In this document: one piece after another, positions 33,105 through 40,749 of the stretch
How positions within the stretch are numbered: position 1 is the first letter of the stretch
Layout: each line of letters opens with the position of its first letter
DNA from: Cacconaster sp045641345
GTDB taxonomy: Bacteria > Bacteroidota > Bacteroidia > Bacteroidales > UBA932
Reading direction: 5' to 3'
Length of the DNA: 64,000 nt
Assembly (NCBI GenBank): GCA_045641345.1
Contig: JAZUGR010000030.1
Span: forward strand, 1-64,000
Program-made: the position numbers and the translations under genes
The notes under the pieces: generated by a model
Told to the model about the DNA's origin: nothing
What the model saw: only the letters and a program-made list of their open reading frames with translations
The model's database searches: none

Positions 33105-34766
33105 TCATCTTGCTCCTCCGCCGAAACCGCCTCCGCTGAAGCCGCCTCCGCCACCGAAACTTGCAAAGCCTCCGCCGCCACCGACTGACGTCGCGCTCTG
33201 GTGCATTCCGCCGACAGCCGACATCATTGCCGAGCCCATACCGTCGGAGAAGAAAAGCACGTGGCTCATTGTGGGATAATCATACCCCACACTCGCCTCG
33301 AAGGCCTTGGGGTCGATATCCTTGAGCTCGGTGGCCACCTTTTTGGCGATACCGTAGAGGGATGCGAAGATTATGTAGTCGTTCCACAGCGCCACTTCGA
33401 CGCTGCGGCGTTCATTGATTATCGTAAATTCCTCGAGATACTGCTTGAATCCCACCGCACTGCGGGCGTGCATCTTGCCCTCGGCGCTGAATTCCATACC
33501 CGAAACATAGTTGTCTGCGCGGAGCATCACGGCCCCTGCCGGGACGATGCCCGACACCCAGTCCGACACTCTCTGAGGGTTCCTGCGCGAGAAGCGGGAG
33601 AACTCCTTCTGCTGCAGGATGCCATCCTCCCCGGAGGCCTCCTTCATCATATCGTAAAGCTCCCTGAACGATGGCGGGAGAGGGCCGGCATCCTTGTCGG
33701 TGAACGATATGAGTACCTTGCCGCGGGGGCCGTCGGATACCGCAAGATACCCGTCTTTCAGCATCGAAAGTATCATTGCCCCTGCCATATCCTTGCCCGA
33801 GGCCTCACGGCCGCAGCGCGAAAGCACATACGAGGTTTCAATCAGGTTGCCATTGAACGGGATGGTGCGCACATAGCCTATTTCCTTGAGGCGGCGCACC
33901 CCGAACATCCTCAGGTTGCGGCGGATGACGCTCCGTCTGACTGCAATTATGGCAATGACCACAACGACCAGCAGCAGAGCCATCAACACCGCGGCGGCAA
34001 TGTTTTCGCGCCTTTGCCCGTCAAGGTATTCCTGATAGGCGCTGCCGTCGAACGCCCGCTCCAGCTTGTCGCTGAAAGGACCTCCGACGACAGACTCGGG
34101 CGAGAAGATCCCCTTGTCGAAACGGATGAGCAATATCATCGAGTTCGCCGCAGAGGCAAACGGCGCCGTGGTTTCAGCCACCACCGCACCGTCCGAGAAC
34201 CCGTCGGTCCCTTCATAGCCGAAGGCCCATACCGCGCTGTTCCTGTCGTCGAGTTCAGCCCACGGGGCCTCGACCCGCAACGCGGCGTGCCCGGGAAGCG
34301 GATTCAGCCCCTGTGCGACGAACTGCACGTGGAGAGCGTCATAATCGTCCATCGCCCTGACCAGCCTGGTCATGTCGTATTCTACCGTAAAGACGTGCCT
34401 GCCGTACGAGCCGGGACCCCAGCAGAGCTCATAGCCTCCCTTCTTGGTGATGATGCCGCACCTGCCGTCCTTATATGTCAGCGAACGGTCGACCGTCCAT
34501 TCCCCAACGTTGACGTATGCCCTTCCGGAATCATCGGATACCGCAAGGTTCGAAATCTCCATATCGCCCTGGTTGGAGCGGTCGATATACCACTCGCTGC
34601 CGCTCATGAACACGACGCTCCACACTTCGCGGATATGCGCCGAGCCGTCAGGGGCGAGGGTTACCGTAACGTCGATATCGTCCGTTGCCGTATCCTGACG
34701 GGAAGGCTGCGCCTGAAGCGCCGCCGCAAGCAGCACCGTGAGGATACAAGCCAAAGCACGTTTCAT
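33105..34766 (-). CDS. DUF2207-family membrane protein
   Basis: A 553-residue protein. It has a signal peptide (CILTVLLAAALQAQ), then an extracytoplasmic domain with the DUF2207 start IDVTVTLAPDGSAHIREVWSV. A membrane helix at about residues 260-280 (AAVLMALLLVVVVIAIIAV) leads to a cytoplasmic region. A Gly-rich tail (GGGGGFSGGGFGGGAR) is typical of the family. DUF2207 genes very often follow lemA, as here, where the ATG overlaps the lemA stop by 4 bases. The pair is thought to act at the envelope; no biochemical role is established. Confidence 0.85.
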   Translation of the reverse strand: MKRALACILTVLLAAALQAQPSRQDTATDDIDVTVTLAPDGSAHIREVWSVVFMSGSEWYIDRSNQGDMEISNLAVSDDSGRAYVNVGEWTVDRSLTYKDGRCGIITKKGGYELCWGPGSYGRHVFTVEYDMTRLVRAMDDYDALHVQFVAQGLNPLPGHAALRVEAPWAELDDRNSAVWAFGYEGTDGFSDGAVVAETTAPFASAANSMILLIRFDKGIFSPESVVGGPFSDKLERAFDGSAYQEYLDGQRRENIAAAVLMALLLVVVVIAIIAVRRSVIRRNLRMFGVRRLKEIGYVRTIPFNGNLIETSYVLSRCGREASGKDMAGAMILSMLKDGYLAVSDGPRGKVLISFTDKDAGPLPPSFRELYDMMKEASGEDGILQQKEFSRFSRRNPQRVSDWVSGIVPAGAVMLRADNYVSGMEFSAEGKMHARSAVGFKQYLEEFTIINERRSVEVALWNDYIIFASLYGIAKKVATELKDIDPKAFEASVGYDYPTMSHVLFFSDGMGSAMMSAVGGMHQSATSVGGGGGFASFGGGGGFSGGGFGGGAR

Positions 34767-35314
34767 ATCTTCATCGACGGCATACTTTCCTTGCCTGCAT
34801 TCTCGACAAGATATTCCCTGGTGGCGAAACCGAGCATTCCGGCTACCAGATTGTTGGGGAACTGGCGCACGAGACGGTTGAACACGGTAACGCTGTCGTT
34901 GAACACCATACGGCTCAGGCGCACCTGATTTTCGTAGGTATTGACGCTGTCCATTGTCTTGGCGTAGTTTTCGCTCGCCTTGAGCTGGGGATACTGCTCC
35001 CCTACCGCCATGACGTGTGTCATAGCCTCCACAATCTTGTTTTCCTGAGCGTTGGCCTCGGCTGCGGAACTCCCCGCAGTAATTGTACGCCGCTGCGCTA
35101 TGATGTCGGTCAGAGCCTTGTATTCATATTCGGAATACGATTTGGTAAGATCCGCCAGAGCCGTGAGGGCATCCCAGCGGCTTGCCTGCTGCACGCCTAT
35201 CTGGCTCATTGCGTTCTTGCAATTCTCCTCCTTCGACACGAGGGTTCTCTGTACTGAAATGACCCAGAGCACTATTACGGCCGCTACGGCGATGATGATT
35301 AAAGTGGTTGACAT
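34763..35314 (-). CDS. lemA: LemA family protein
   Basis: A 183-residue protein with one N-terminal membrane segment (TLIIIAVAAVIVLWVISV) and a long helical domain. It carries NAMSQIGVQQASRWDALTAL, EAMTHVMAVGEQYPQLKASE and YENQVRLSRMVFNDSVTVFN, the LemA signatures. A rare clear Shine-Dalgarno (AAGGAG) precedes the ATG at 35314 and fixes the start; a much longer open frame upstream is antisense to the folate gene. First gene of the minus-strand operon. Confidence 0.93.
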   Translation of the reverse strand: MSTTLIIIAVAAVIVLWVISVQRTLVSKEENCKNAMSQIGVQQASRWDALTALADLTKSYSEYEYKALTDIIAQRRTITAGSSAAEANAQENKIVEAMTHVMAVGEQYPQLKASENYAKTMDSVNTYENQVRLSRMVFNDSVTVFNRLVRQFPNNLVAGMLGFATREYLVENAGKESMPSMKI

Positions 35315-35338
35315 TTTTACTCCTTTTATGTTAACGCA

Positions 35339-35346
35339 CAAATATA
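35339..35346 (-). promoter_or_regulatory. -7 box for the lemA operon
   Basis: TATATTTG on the minus strand fits TAnnTTTG and lies 24 bases before the lemA ATG. No -33 TTG was found at the right spacing. Confidence 0.5.
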
Positions 35347-35368
35347 ATAATTTTTGTACTTTAGCATT

Positions 35369-35965
35369 ATGGAAAGATGTGCAACAGAATCCGATTATGG
35401 AATGATGTCCAAAAAGGAACTGCGGAGCCTGATGAGGCGGCGCGCCGCCCTGATGTCCCCGGATGAGGAGATGCGCCTTTCGCAGAGCATCTGGCGGCAG
35501 GTCGAAGCCCTCGGGGGATTCGCCGCGGCGAAGTGCGTCCTGATATATATGAGCCTGCCGGGCGAGGTGACCTCGCAGCAGTTCATCGAAAAATGGGCCC
35601 CGGCCAAGAGATTCGCCATTCCGCTGGTGTGCGGCGATGGGAGGCTCTCTCTCAGGCAATACGACCCTGCCCTCCTTCAGCAAGGCTACCGCGGCATCCT
35701 CGAGCCTTCGATAGAGGCTCCCGTCATCCAGAGCGGAGAGATTGATTTCGCCATTGTCCCCGGAGTGGCATTCGCCGCCGGCGGAGGCGGCGTCATCCGT
35801 CTCGGGCGCGGAGGTGGCTATTACGACCGCCTGCTTCCGCTCCTCCATTGCCCGAAATTCGGCGTGGCCTACTCCTTCCGACTCCTGGAATCCCTTCCCT
35901 CCGACCCCTGGGACGCCCCGCTCGACGGAGTGGTCACTGAACGTGCTCCTGCAGGAATTTTCTGA
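35369..35965 (+). CDS. 5-formyltetrahydrofolate cyclo-ligase
   Basis: A 198-residue cytoplasmic enzyme that converts 5-formyl-THF to 5,10-methenyl-THF with ATP. The N-terminal basic helix (SKKELRSLMRRRAAL), VLIYMSLPGEV, IVPGVAFAAGGG and the ATP/Mg motif LGRGGGYYDRLLP are all present. The start is uncertain: ATG at 35369 gives an 11-residue extension, while the ATGATG at 35402/35405 would start directly at the conserved helix. Divergent from lemA. The 3' end overlaps the convergent hydrolase gene by 32 bases. Confidence 0.9.
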   Translation: MERCATESDYGMMSKKELRSLMRRRAALMSPDEEMRLSQSIWRQVEALGGFAAAKCVLIYMSLPGEVTSQQFIEKWAPAKRFAIPLVCGDGRLSLRQYDPALLQQGYRGILEPSIEAPVIQSGEIDFAIVPGVAFAAGGGGVIRLGRGGGYYDRLLPLLHCPKFGVAYSFRLLESLPSDPWDAPLDGVVTERAPAGIF

Positions 35966-36908
35966 CGCGGGCCGTATATTCGGCGCCGTGGTCGGCGATG
36001 GAACGGGCATGTTTGGAGCCCGGAGCTATCCAGAGCTCGCGGTAGCCGCGCACCTTTGCGTTGTAGTTGAACTGCGCCATTTCGGGAGGGACGAGTTCGT
36101 CATTGCCGCCGTGGATGAAGAGGAACGGCACCTCGCACGATGACAGCGCAGCCACCGACGAGGCCTCGTGGAAATTCCAGCCATATTTGCGGGAGACCTT
36201 CCTTTCGGCCACATAGGCAGTGGGGCGCCCCTTCATTCCGAGATAATGGTCGAGCGCATAATTGACTTCGTTCCATACCGAAGTGTAGCCGCAGTCCTCG
36301 ACGAAGCCCCGGATATAATCGGGAATGTCCTCCCCGCTGAGCATCATCACCGTTGCGGCTCCCATCGACACCCCCTGCATCACCTGAAGCGTATCGGAGA
36401 ACATTCCGTGGGCCACCCGAGCCCATTCCAGCACGTCGAGACGGTCGAGCCATCCCATCTGGATGCTGGCCCCGCCGCTGTAGCCGTGATAGCGCAGGGT
36501 GGGCATCAGCACGTTGTATCCCAACGAGTCGCGGTACATCCTGGCCCAGACCATCACGTTGTAGGGGCTGGAACGGTAGCCGTGCACGACCACGGCAGTC
36601 TTGCGGGATAATGCGCCTGAAGGCTCCACCGCGGACAGGTAACTCGCGTGAAGCCTCACGCCGGAGCGCACTATGAAGGTGTCGCGCATCACTCCGGAGG
36701 CCACCAGCGAATCGGTCCAGGCCGTGATGCCGGGTACGAGATGCTCCCACACTGCCCTGTTCCTGGCAAAATTGTCCTCCCTCACCTTGTCGGAGCGCTT
36801 TGGCGCAAGCCCCCTGCTCACCATTACACTGGCGCACCCCTGCGCTGTGCACAGCAGCGCCACGACTGCCGCCAGAAGGGGGATTCGGTTCACGGAAGAA
36901 AGGGTCAT
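35934..36908 (-). CDS. Lipoprotein alpha/beta hydrolase
   Basis: A 324-residue protein with a probable lipobox (LLCTAQGCAS, Cys about residue 25). The fold shows TAVVVHGYRSSP (oxyanion strand), nucleophile elbow GVSMGAATVM, and the late FIHGGNDELVPP (acid) and GSKHARSI (His), a full catalytic triad. It resembles membrane-attached BEM46-like hydrolases. The substrate is unknown. Its ATG overlaps the stop of the sugar-isomerase-like gene (36905-36908). Confidence 0.82.
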   Translation of the reverse strand: MTLSSVNRIPLLAAVVALLCTAQGCASVMVSRGLAPKRSDKVREDNFARNRAVWEHLVPGITAWTDSLVASGVMRDTFIVRSGVRLHASYLSAVEPSGALSRKTAVVVHGYRSSPYNVMVWARMYRDSLGYNVLMPTLRYHGYSGGASIQMGWLDRLDVLEWARVAHGMFSDTLQVMQGVSMGAATVMMLSGEDIPDYIRGFVEDCGYTSVWNEVNYALDHYLGMKGRPTAYVAERKVSRKYGWNFHEASSVAALSSCEVPFLFIHGGNDELVPPEMAQFNYNAKVRGYRELWIAPGSKHARSIADHGAEYTARVRKFLQEHVQ

Positions 36909-38140
36909 CCCTGCAGCAGAGTCCTTATCTCCCCTGCGTGGAGACCGGGGATTATTATGTGATGGTTTCCGAGCGAATTGGCGAGAAAATAGCTGTCGAG
37001 AGCCGCAGCCTTGACGAATATCTGTGTGCGGCAGAGATTGTCCTCATACTGGTTGCCCTCTATCTCGGCATCTTCGGCAATGAACTCATCGAGCGTCGCG
37101 CCTATCTTGAATATAGTTGCCGGACCCGGCTTGAACTCCCCGTGCACCGCCACACCCATACCCGACTCGAAGTGGGTGTCGAAGCTGTACGAGTCCACGA
37201 TATTGAAGGGCACCGTGCAGTGCGCGAACAGATAGCGGTCGCCGCTGATCCTCGAAAGATTGACCTGGAATCCGGGAGTGCCGGCCACCTTCATTGCGAC
37301 GTACATCGACAGCAGCGCCGGCACGTCACCCTCGCAGCAGGCGGGGATGCCTATGGAGTTGAATATCGCAAGGGCAAGGCAGCCCGTATTGTGGACGGCG
37401 GTGAGAAGATCGAAGCAGCGGATGGTGAAGCCGGAGAGACCGTACTTGTCGACTATCCTCTGCAGCGCGCCGTAAACGTTGAGGGCCACCTCGCGGTCGT
37501 CGCTCTTGAACGATTTGGCAAACAGGGGCGTACCGAGATTTATCTCCATCCCCTTGGGGAGGCTGTATCCTCCCTTGCGTGTTTCGGCTATAAGCTCCTC
37601 GACAGGGACATCCACCAACTCCACCCCAAGCACTTTGGCGGCCTTGGCATAATCCACCCCGCTGCTGATGAGCCAGTCGGAAGGGGCGCCCACAACGCCG
37701 AGCCTGACATTGCCGCCGAGACGGCATCCGATGCTGCGCAGCGCCGGATGCCTCCCCTTCATACGTGAAACTATCACGGAAGCCGAGCCGTGGAGGATCT
37801 CACCGGGATAGCCGTTGCGGTTGAGGAACGATATGATTTCCATAGATGCGGCGAGGGAGTTGCTCTGGCCGCTGGTTATTATCTTCACAGGCCTGCCTCC
37901 CGGCACGGTAAGTCTGCCGGAAGGGCAGAAGACCGACACGAACTTGCCCTCGGTGCCTCCGGAGCGCACATATATGTACTCCTCGGCGGAGGGATCCTCC
38001 CCATAGTGCGAGAAATCCTCCTCGCGATATTCGAAAGACGAGCCCATCGCCTTTTCGATTGCCTTGATGAAAGAATCCTGCGATGAGGGAGCCGTGAACT
38101 CGCTGTGCAGGTCGGATGTCAATGAGTAAAGGATTTTCAT
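36905..38140 (-). CDS. L-fucose/arabinose isomerase-like protein
   Basis: A 411-residue cytoplasmic protein without signal or membrane segments. It fits the fucose-isomerase-like superfamily: VKIITSGQSNSLAASMEII, LGVVGAPSDWLISSGVDY, TIRCFDLLTAVHNTGCLALA, GIPACCEGDVPALLSMYVA (acidic metal-ligand region) and a C-terminal HHIIIPG. The C-E-x-D motif with a later His suggests a metal-dependent sugar isomerase fold. The actual sugar, or enzymatic activity, is unproven. It overlaps the downstream hydrolase start and lies 61 bases after dfx on the same strand. Confidence 0.72.
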   Translation of the reverse strand: MKILYSLTSDLHSEFTAPSSQDSFIKAIEKAMGSSFEYREEDFSHYGEDPSAEEYIYVRSGGTEGKFVSVFCPSGRLTVPGGRPVKIITSGQSNSLAASMEIISFLNRNGYPGEILHGSASVIVSRMKGRHPALRSIGCRLGGNVRLGVVGAPSDWLISSGVDYAKAAKVLGVELVDVPVEELIAETRKGGYSLPKGMEINLGTPLFAKSFKSDDREVALNVYGALQRIVDKYGLSGFTIRCFDLLTAVHNTGCLALAIFNSIGIPACCEGDVPALLSMYVAMKVAGTPGFQVNLSRISGDRYLFAHCTVPFNIVDSYSFDTHFESGMGVAVHGEFKPGPATIFKIGATLDEFIAEDAEIEGNQYEDNLCRTQIFVKAAALDSYFLANSLGNHHIIIPGLHAGEIRTLLQG

Positions 38141-38201
38141 ATCTGTTGCCCTCCTGATTATTCACCAAAAGTCGGAATAATCATTCAAATAAACAAGAGC
38201 C

Positions 38202-38582
38202 CTATATGCCGCTCTTCCACAGGCCGTGCAGATTGCAGTATTCATAAACGGCCACCGGAGTGTCATTGCAGAGGCGGAAATCAGCCTCCGGAGGCATTCC
38301 CGGACGGAGATACTTTATCTGGCCGCCGCGGGTCGTCTCAAGATAGATGAACCTGATTCCGTGCTCTTCGGTCATCGGATGGGGAAGCGCCCCCACCTTT
38401 ACGCGGATGGTGTCCCCGTCCATTTTCTCCACTACGGGGACATGCTTCTCGTGAGCGGCGTCGCTTACGCCGGGAATCAGTTCCTGCATCTGTTTGCCGC
38501 AGCATACAGGTACTACACCGCTGTCCACGACTTTGACCACAACGTTTCCGCAAATCGTGCAGATGAAAAATCTTGTTGCCAT
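38202..38582 (-). CDS. dfx: Desulfoferrodoxin (superoxide reductase)
   Basis: A 126-residue two-iron superoxide reductase that converts superoxide to peroxide in anaerobes. The N-terminal desulforedoxin-like site is FICTICGN with VPVCCGKQM (four Cys). The catalytic centre ligands appear as EKHVPV, LPHPMTEEHGI and the C-terminal EYCNLHGLW (Cys and His). The length matches the family. ATG at 38582 is chosen because a TAATTTTG box lies 27 bases upstream. It is divergent from a LysR regulator, which may control it. Confidence 0.93.
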   Translation of the reverse strand: MATRFFICTICGNVVVKVVDSGVVPVCCGKQMQELIPGVSDAAHEKHVPVVEKMDGDTIRVKVGALPHPMTEEHGIRFIYLETTRGGQIKYLRPGMPPEADFRLCNDTPVAVYEYCNLHGLWKSGI

Positions 38583-38608
38583 AATCAGAAAGTTTTTAGT
38601 ACGCATTG

Positions 38609-38669
38609 CAAAATTATCATCGGAGACAGGGCGATACCTATTGATTTTTATGATATTTTTCTATATTTG
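38609..38669. promoter_or_regulatory. Divergent promoters of dfx and the LysR gene
   Basis: Minus strand: TAATTTTG (38616-38609), 27 bases before dfx. Plus strand: TTG (38641-38643), 18 bases, TATATTTG (38662-38669), 27 bases before the regulator ATG. Confidence 0.55.
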
Positions 38670-38671
38670 TA

Positions 38672-38686
38672 ATTGAATCTATCAAT
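38672..38686. promoter_or_regulatory. Candidate LysR-type operator (T-N11-A)
   Basis: ATTGAATCTATCAAT is a perfect 5-bp inverted repeat with a 5-base spacer and fits the T-N11-A half-site rule of LysR regulators. It sits just after the -7 box of the regulator's own promoter, where binding would repress it. Confidence 0.5.
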
Positions 38687-38695
38687 GGAACTGAA

Positions 38696-39595
38696 ATGGA
38701 ACTGCGGCAGCTCGAATATTTCGTAACGGTGGCCAGGACCCTCAACTTTTCGGAGGCCTCACGCAAGCTATTCATAACGCAAGGCACTATCTCCCAGCAG
38801 ATAATGCAGTTGGAAAATGAACTCGGCTCGAAGTTGTTCCTGCGCAGTCCCCGCTCCGTCTCCCTCACCGAGGCCGGCGAGGAACTGCTTCCCCTGGCAG
38901 AAAGGACCCTCGAGGATTCAGGCATCTGCCTCAAGAAGATGCAAGACCTGAAGAACGCTCTCTGCGGCACGCTCAACATAGGCCTGACCCACTCCTTCGG
39001 CTCGCTGCTCACCGGGACCGTCAGGGAGTTCATCAAGGCCTACCCCGAAGTGAAGCTCAACATCCACTACGGCACCGCGATGGAGCTCATCGAGATGCTT
39101 CACGGCAAAAAGTCGGATTTCATCCTGGCGTTCAAGCCTCTTGCCGCCTATGAGAAGATGGAGTCGGAGGTCCTCTTCTCCACCAGGATGTGCGCCATAA
39201 TGCGGAAGGAGCATCCCCTTGCGGGGCGAAGGAGCATCACGCCCGAAGAGCTGGAACGACAGAGCATCGTCCTTCCCGGAAGCGGGCTTCAGGCGCGCAG
39301 AACGCTCGAAAGGTTCATCGACATAGACACGAGCCGGCTCAACGTAAAGGTGGAGATAAACGAGCCCAACATAATTCTGGGCCTGCTCCGGAGCACTGAT
39401 ATGGTGAGCATACTTTCGTCCCTCGCGGTATCCTATATGCCGTCGCTGACAGCCGTGCCGATAGAGGGGTTCAACCGCGAGATGCCCTGCTGCGTCCACT
39501 ACCTGAAGGATGCCTACCACAAGCAGGCCGCCCTTAAATTCATTGCGATGCTCCGCGACTCGGCCATCGTGGAACGCATCAGGACGGAAATATGA
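38696..39595 (+). CDS. LysR-family transcriptional regulator
   Basis: A 299-residue regulator. The N-terminal winged HTH is ELRQLEYFVTVARTLNFSEA with recognition helix ITQGTISQQIMQLENELG. The periplasmic-binding-like effector domain covers about residues 90-295 (LNIGLTHSFGSLLTGTVREF). No Cys pair like that of OxyR is evident in the usual position, so a peroxide sensor role is not supported. Divergence from desulfoferrodoxin, with a T-N11-A palindrome between, suggests it controls dfx and itself. Confidence 0.92.
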   Translation: MELRQLEYFVTVARTLNFSEASRKLFITQGTISQQIMQLENELGSKLFLRSPRSVSLTEAGEELLPLAERTLEDSGICLKKMQDLKNALCGTLNIGLTHSFGSLLTGTVREFIKAYPEVKLNIHYGTAMELIEMLHGKKSDFILAFKPLAAYEKMESEVLFSTRMCAIMRKEHPLAGRRSITPEELERQSIVLPGSGLQARRTLERFIDIDTSRLNVKVEINEPNIILGLLRSTDMVSILSSLAVSYMPSLTAVPIEGFNREMPCCVHYLKDAYHKQAALKFIAMLRDSAIVERIRTEI

Positions 39596-39597
39596 AA

Positions 39598-39619
39598 AAC
39601 GCCGGGCTGCCCCGGCGTT
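39598..39619. terminator. Bidirectional hairpin between the LysR gene and the YegP-like gene
   Basis: AACGCCGGG and CCCGGCGTT pair over 9 bp with a 4-base loop, flanked by A-rich sequence on the left and TCTCATTT on the right. It lies between two convergent stops. Confidence 0.65.
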
Positions 39620-39639
39620 CTCATTTGCCCGCGTGGAGA

Positions 39640-39966
39640 TTATTCCTCTACCACGGGTGCCTCAGGAGCATTCTTCGCAACCGAAGCGATGCCTGCCTTC
39701 ATGGTCCTTTCGCCCGAGTACATCTGGCTTGCGCCGATTACCTGGCCGTTCGAAGCCTTGAGGTTGAAATAAGGCTTGCCGTTCTTGGCAACCTTCACCT
39801 CATAGCGGCTCTCTACGGCAGCGTTCTTCTTTACGGACTCGATGCCGCCCAGACAAGCGGCCTTGGTTGCATAACCTTCGCTGGTCAGGATCACCTGTCC
39901 GTTCGAAGCTTTCAGATTGAACTGGAATTCACCGTTCTTTCTGACGGTAACAACAAATTTTCCCAT
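39640..39966 (-). CDS. YegP/DUF1508-family protein, two tandem repeats
   Basis: A 108-residue small protein made of two copies of the DUF1508 unit: FVVTVRKNGEFQFNLKASNG and YEVKVAKNGKPYFNLKASNG, each continuing to a GQVI...S-E/S-G-Y/M-S pattern and a C-terminal helix with K-A-A/K-A-G-I-x-S-V. The family is widespread and often linked to stress; its role is not known. ATG at 39966 gives the normal MGKFVVT start. It stands alone, convergent to the LysR gene. Confidence 0.9.
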   Translation of the reverse strand: MGKFVVTVRKNGEFQFNLKASNGQVILTSEGYATKAACLGGIESVKKNAAVESRYEVKVAKNGKPYFNLKASNGQVIGASQMYSGERTMKAGIASVAKNAPEAPVVEE

Positions 39967-40071
39967 AATGCGTTGATTTTTCTTTTGCTCCAAAGTTATT
40001 TACATTTGACAAAAAACACAAATTTGTTAAAAATTAAATACATTTGGGGGCAGCAAACAAATTCGAGAGTT

Positions 40072-40728
40072 ATGAGAAATTTACTTTTCCACATACTGGC
40101 GGCAGGGGCCGCCATCCTGTCGGCAGGATGCCAGAAGGCAGCCGTCAAGTACAGTTACGTCGACCTCGGCCTTTCGGTGAAGTGGGCGCAGGTCAATGTC
40201 GGAGCGGCTCAACCGAGCGACTTCGGATCATGCTTTGCCTGGGGCGAAACCGAGCCCAAGGCCTGCTACTCGCCCGAAACCTACGTATGGTTCGACAAGA
40301 ACGGAAACATCACCAAATACTGCAGCAATCCCTCCTACGACAACCCCGACTACCTTACGGAACTCGAAGCCGAGGACGATGCCGCCACCGTCCTCTGGGG
40401 CGACGGATGGCGTACTCCTACCCACGGTGAACTCGCGGAGCTGCTGGAGAAATGCACCTGGACCTGGTCAACCCTCAACGGAGTGCGCGGCTACAAGGTC
40501 ACCAGCAACGTACCGGGATACGAAGACAAATACATATTCCTTCCGGCTGCCGGAATAGGGCTCGAATCCACCATTTATTCCGGATATGAAGGCTACTACT
40601 GGTCCTCCACCAACACCGGGGGAGTCGAAAGCTACAGGAGCGAAACCCTCCAGTTCAAGAGAACCGAACTCTATATGGAACCGGCGGCCCGCCAGGTGGG
40701 CGCCACTATCCGTCCGGTGCACGAATAA
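40072..40728 (+). CDS. Lipoprotein with a fibrobacter-type (DUF1566-like) domain
   Basis: A 218-residue protein with lipoprotein signal HILAAGAAILSAGCQK. The mature part reads YVDLGLSVKWAQVNVGA, FAWGETEPK, WGDGWRTPTHGELAELL and ends GATIRPVHE. That is the paralogous domain repeated in Bacteroidetes and Fibrobacter surface proteins and linked to the FGE/DUF1566 fold. No catalytic function is known. A longer open frame upstream is antisense to the YegP gene and was not used. It is followed 21 bases later by another lipoprotein gene. Confidence 0.82.
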   Translation: MRNLLFHILAAGAAILSAGCQKAAVKYSYVDLGLSVKWAQVNVGAAQPSDFGSCFAWGETEPKACYSPETYVWFDKNGNITKYCSNPSYDNPDYLTELEAEDDAATVLWGDGWRTPTHGELAELLEKCTWTWSTLNGVRGYKVTSNVPGYEDKYIFLPAAGIGLESTIYSGYEGYYWSSTNTGGVESYRSETLQFKRTELYMEPAARQVGATIRPVHE

Positions 40729-40749
40729 CCAAACATCCAGAAGCGAATC

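Noticed and set aside
35315..36010. In-frame upstream extension of LemA
   Set aside because: It is antisense to the formyl-THF ligase gene. The AAGGAG before 35314 and the membrane start fix the LemA start.
39592..40071. In-frame upstream extension of the DUF1566-like lipoprotein
   Set aside because: It is antisense to the YegP gene. The lipoprotein signal begins at 40072.
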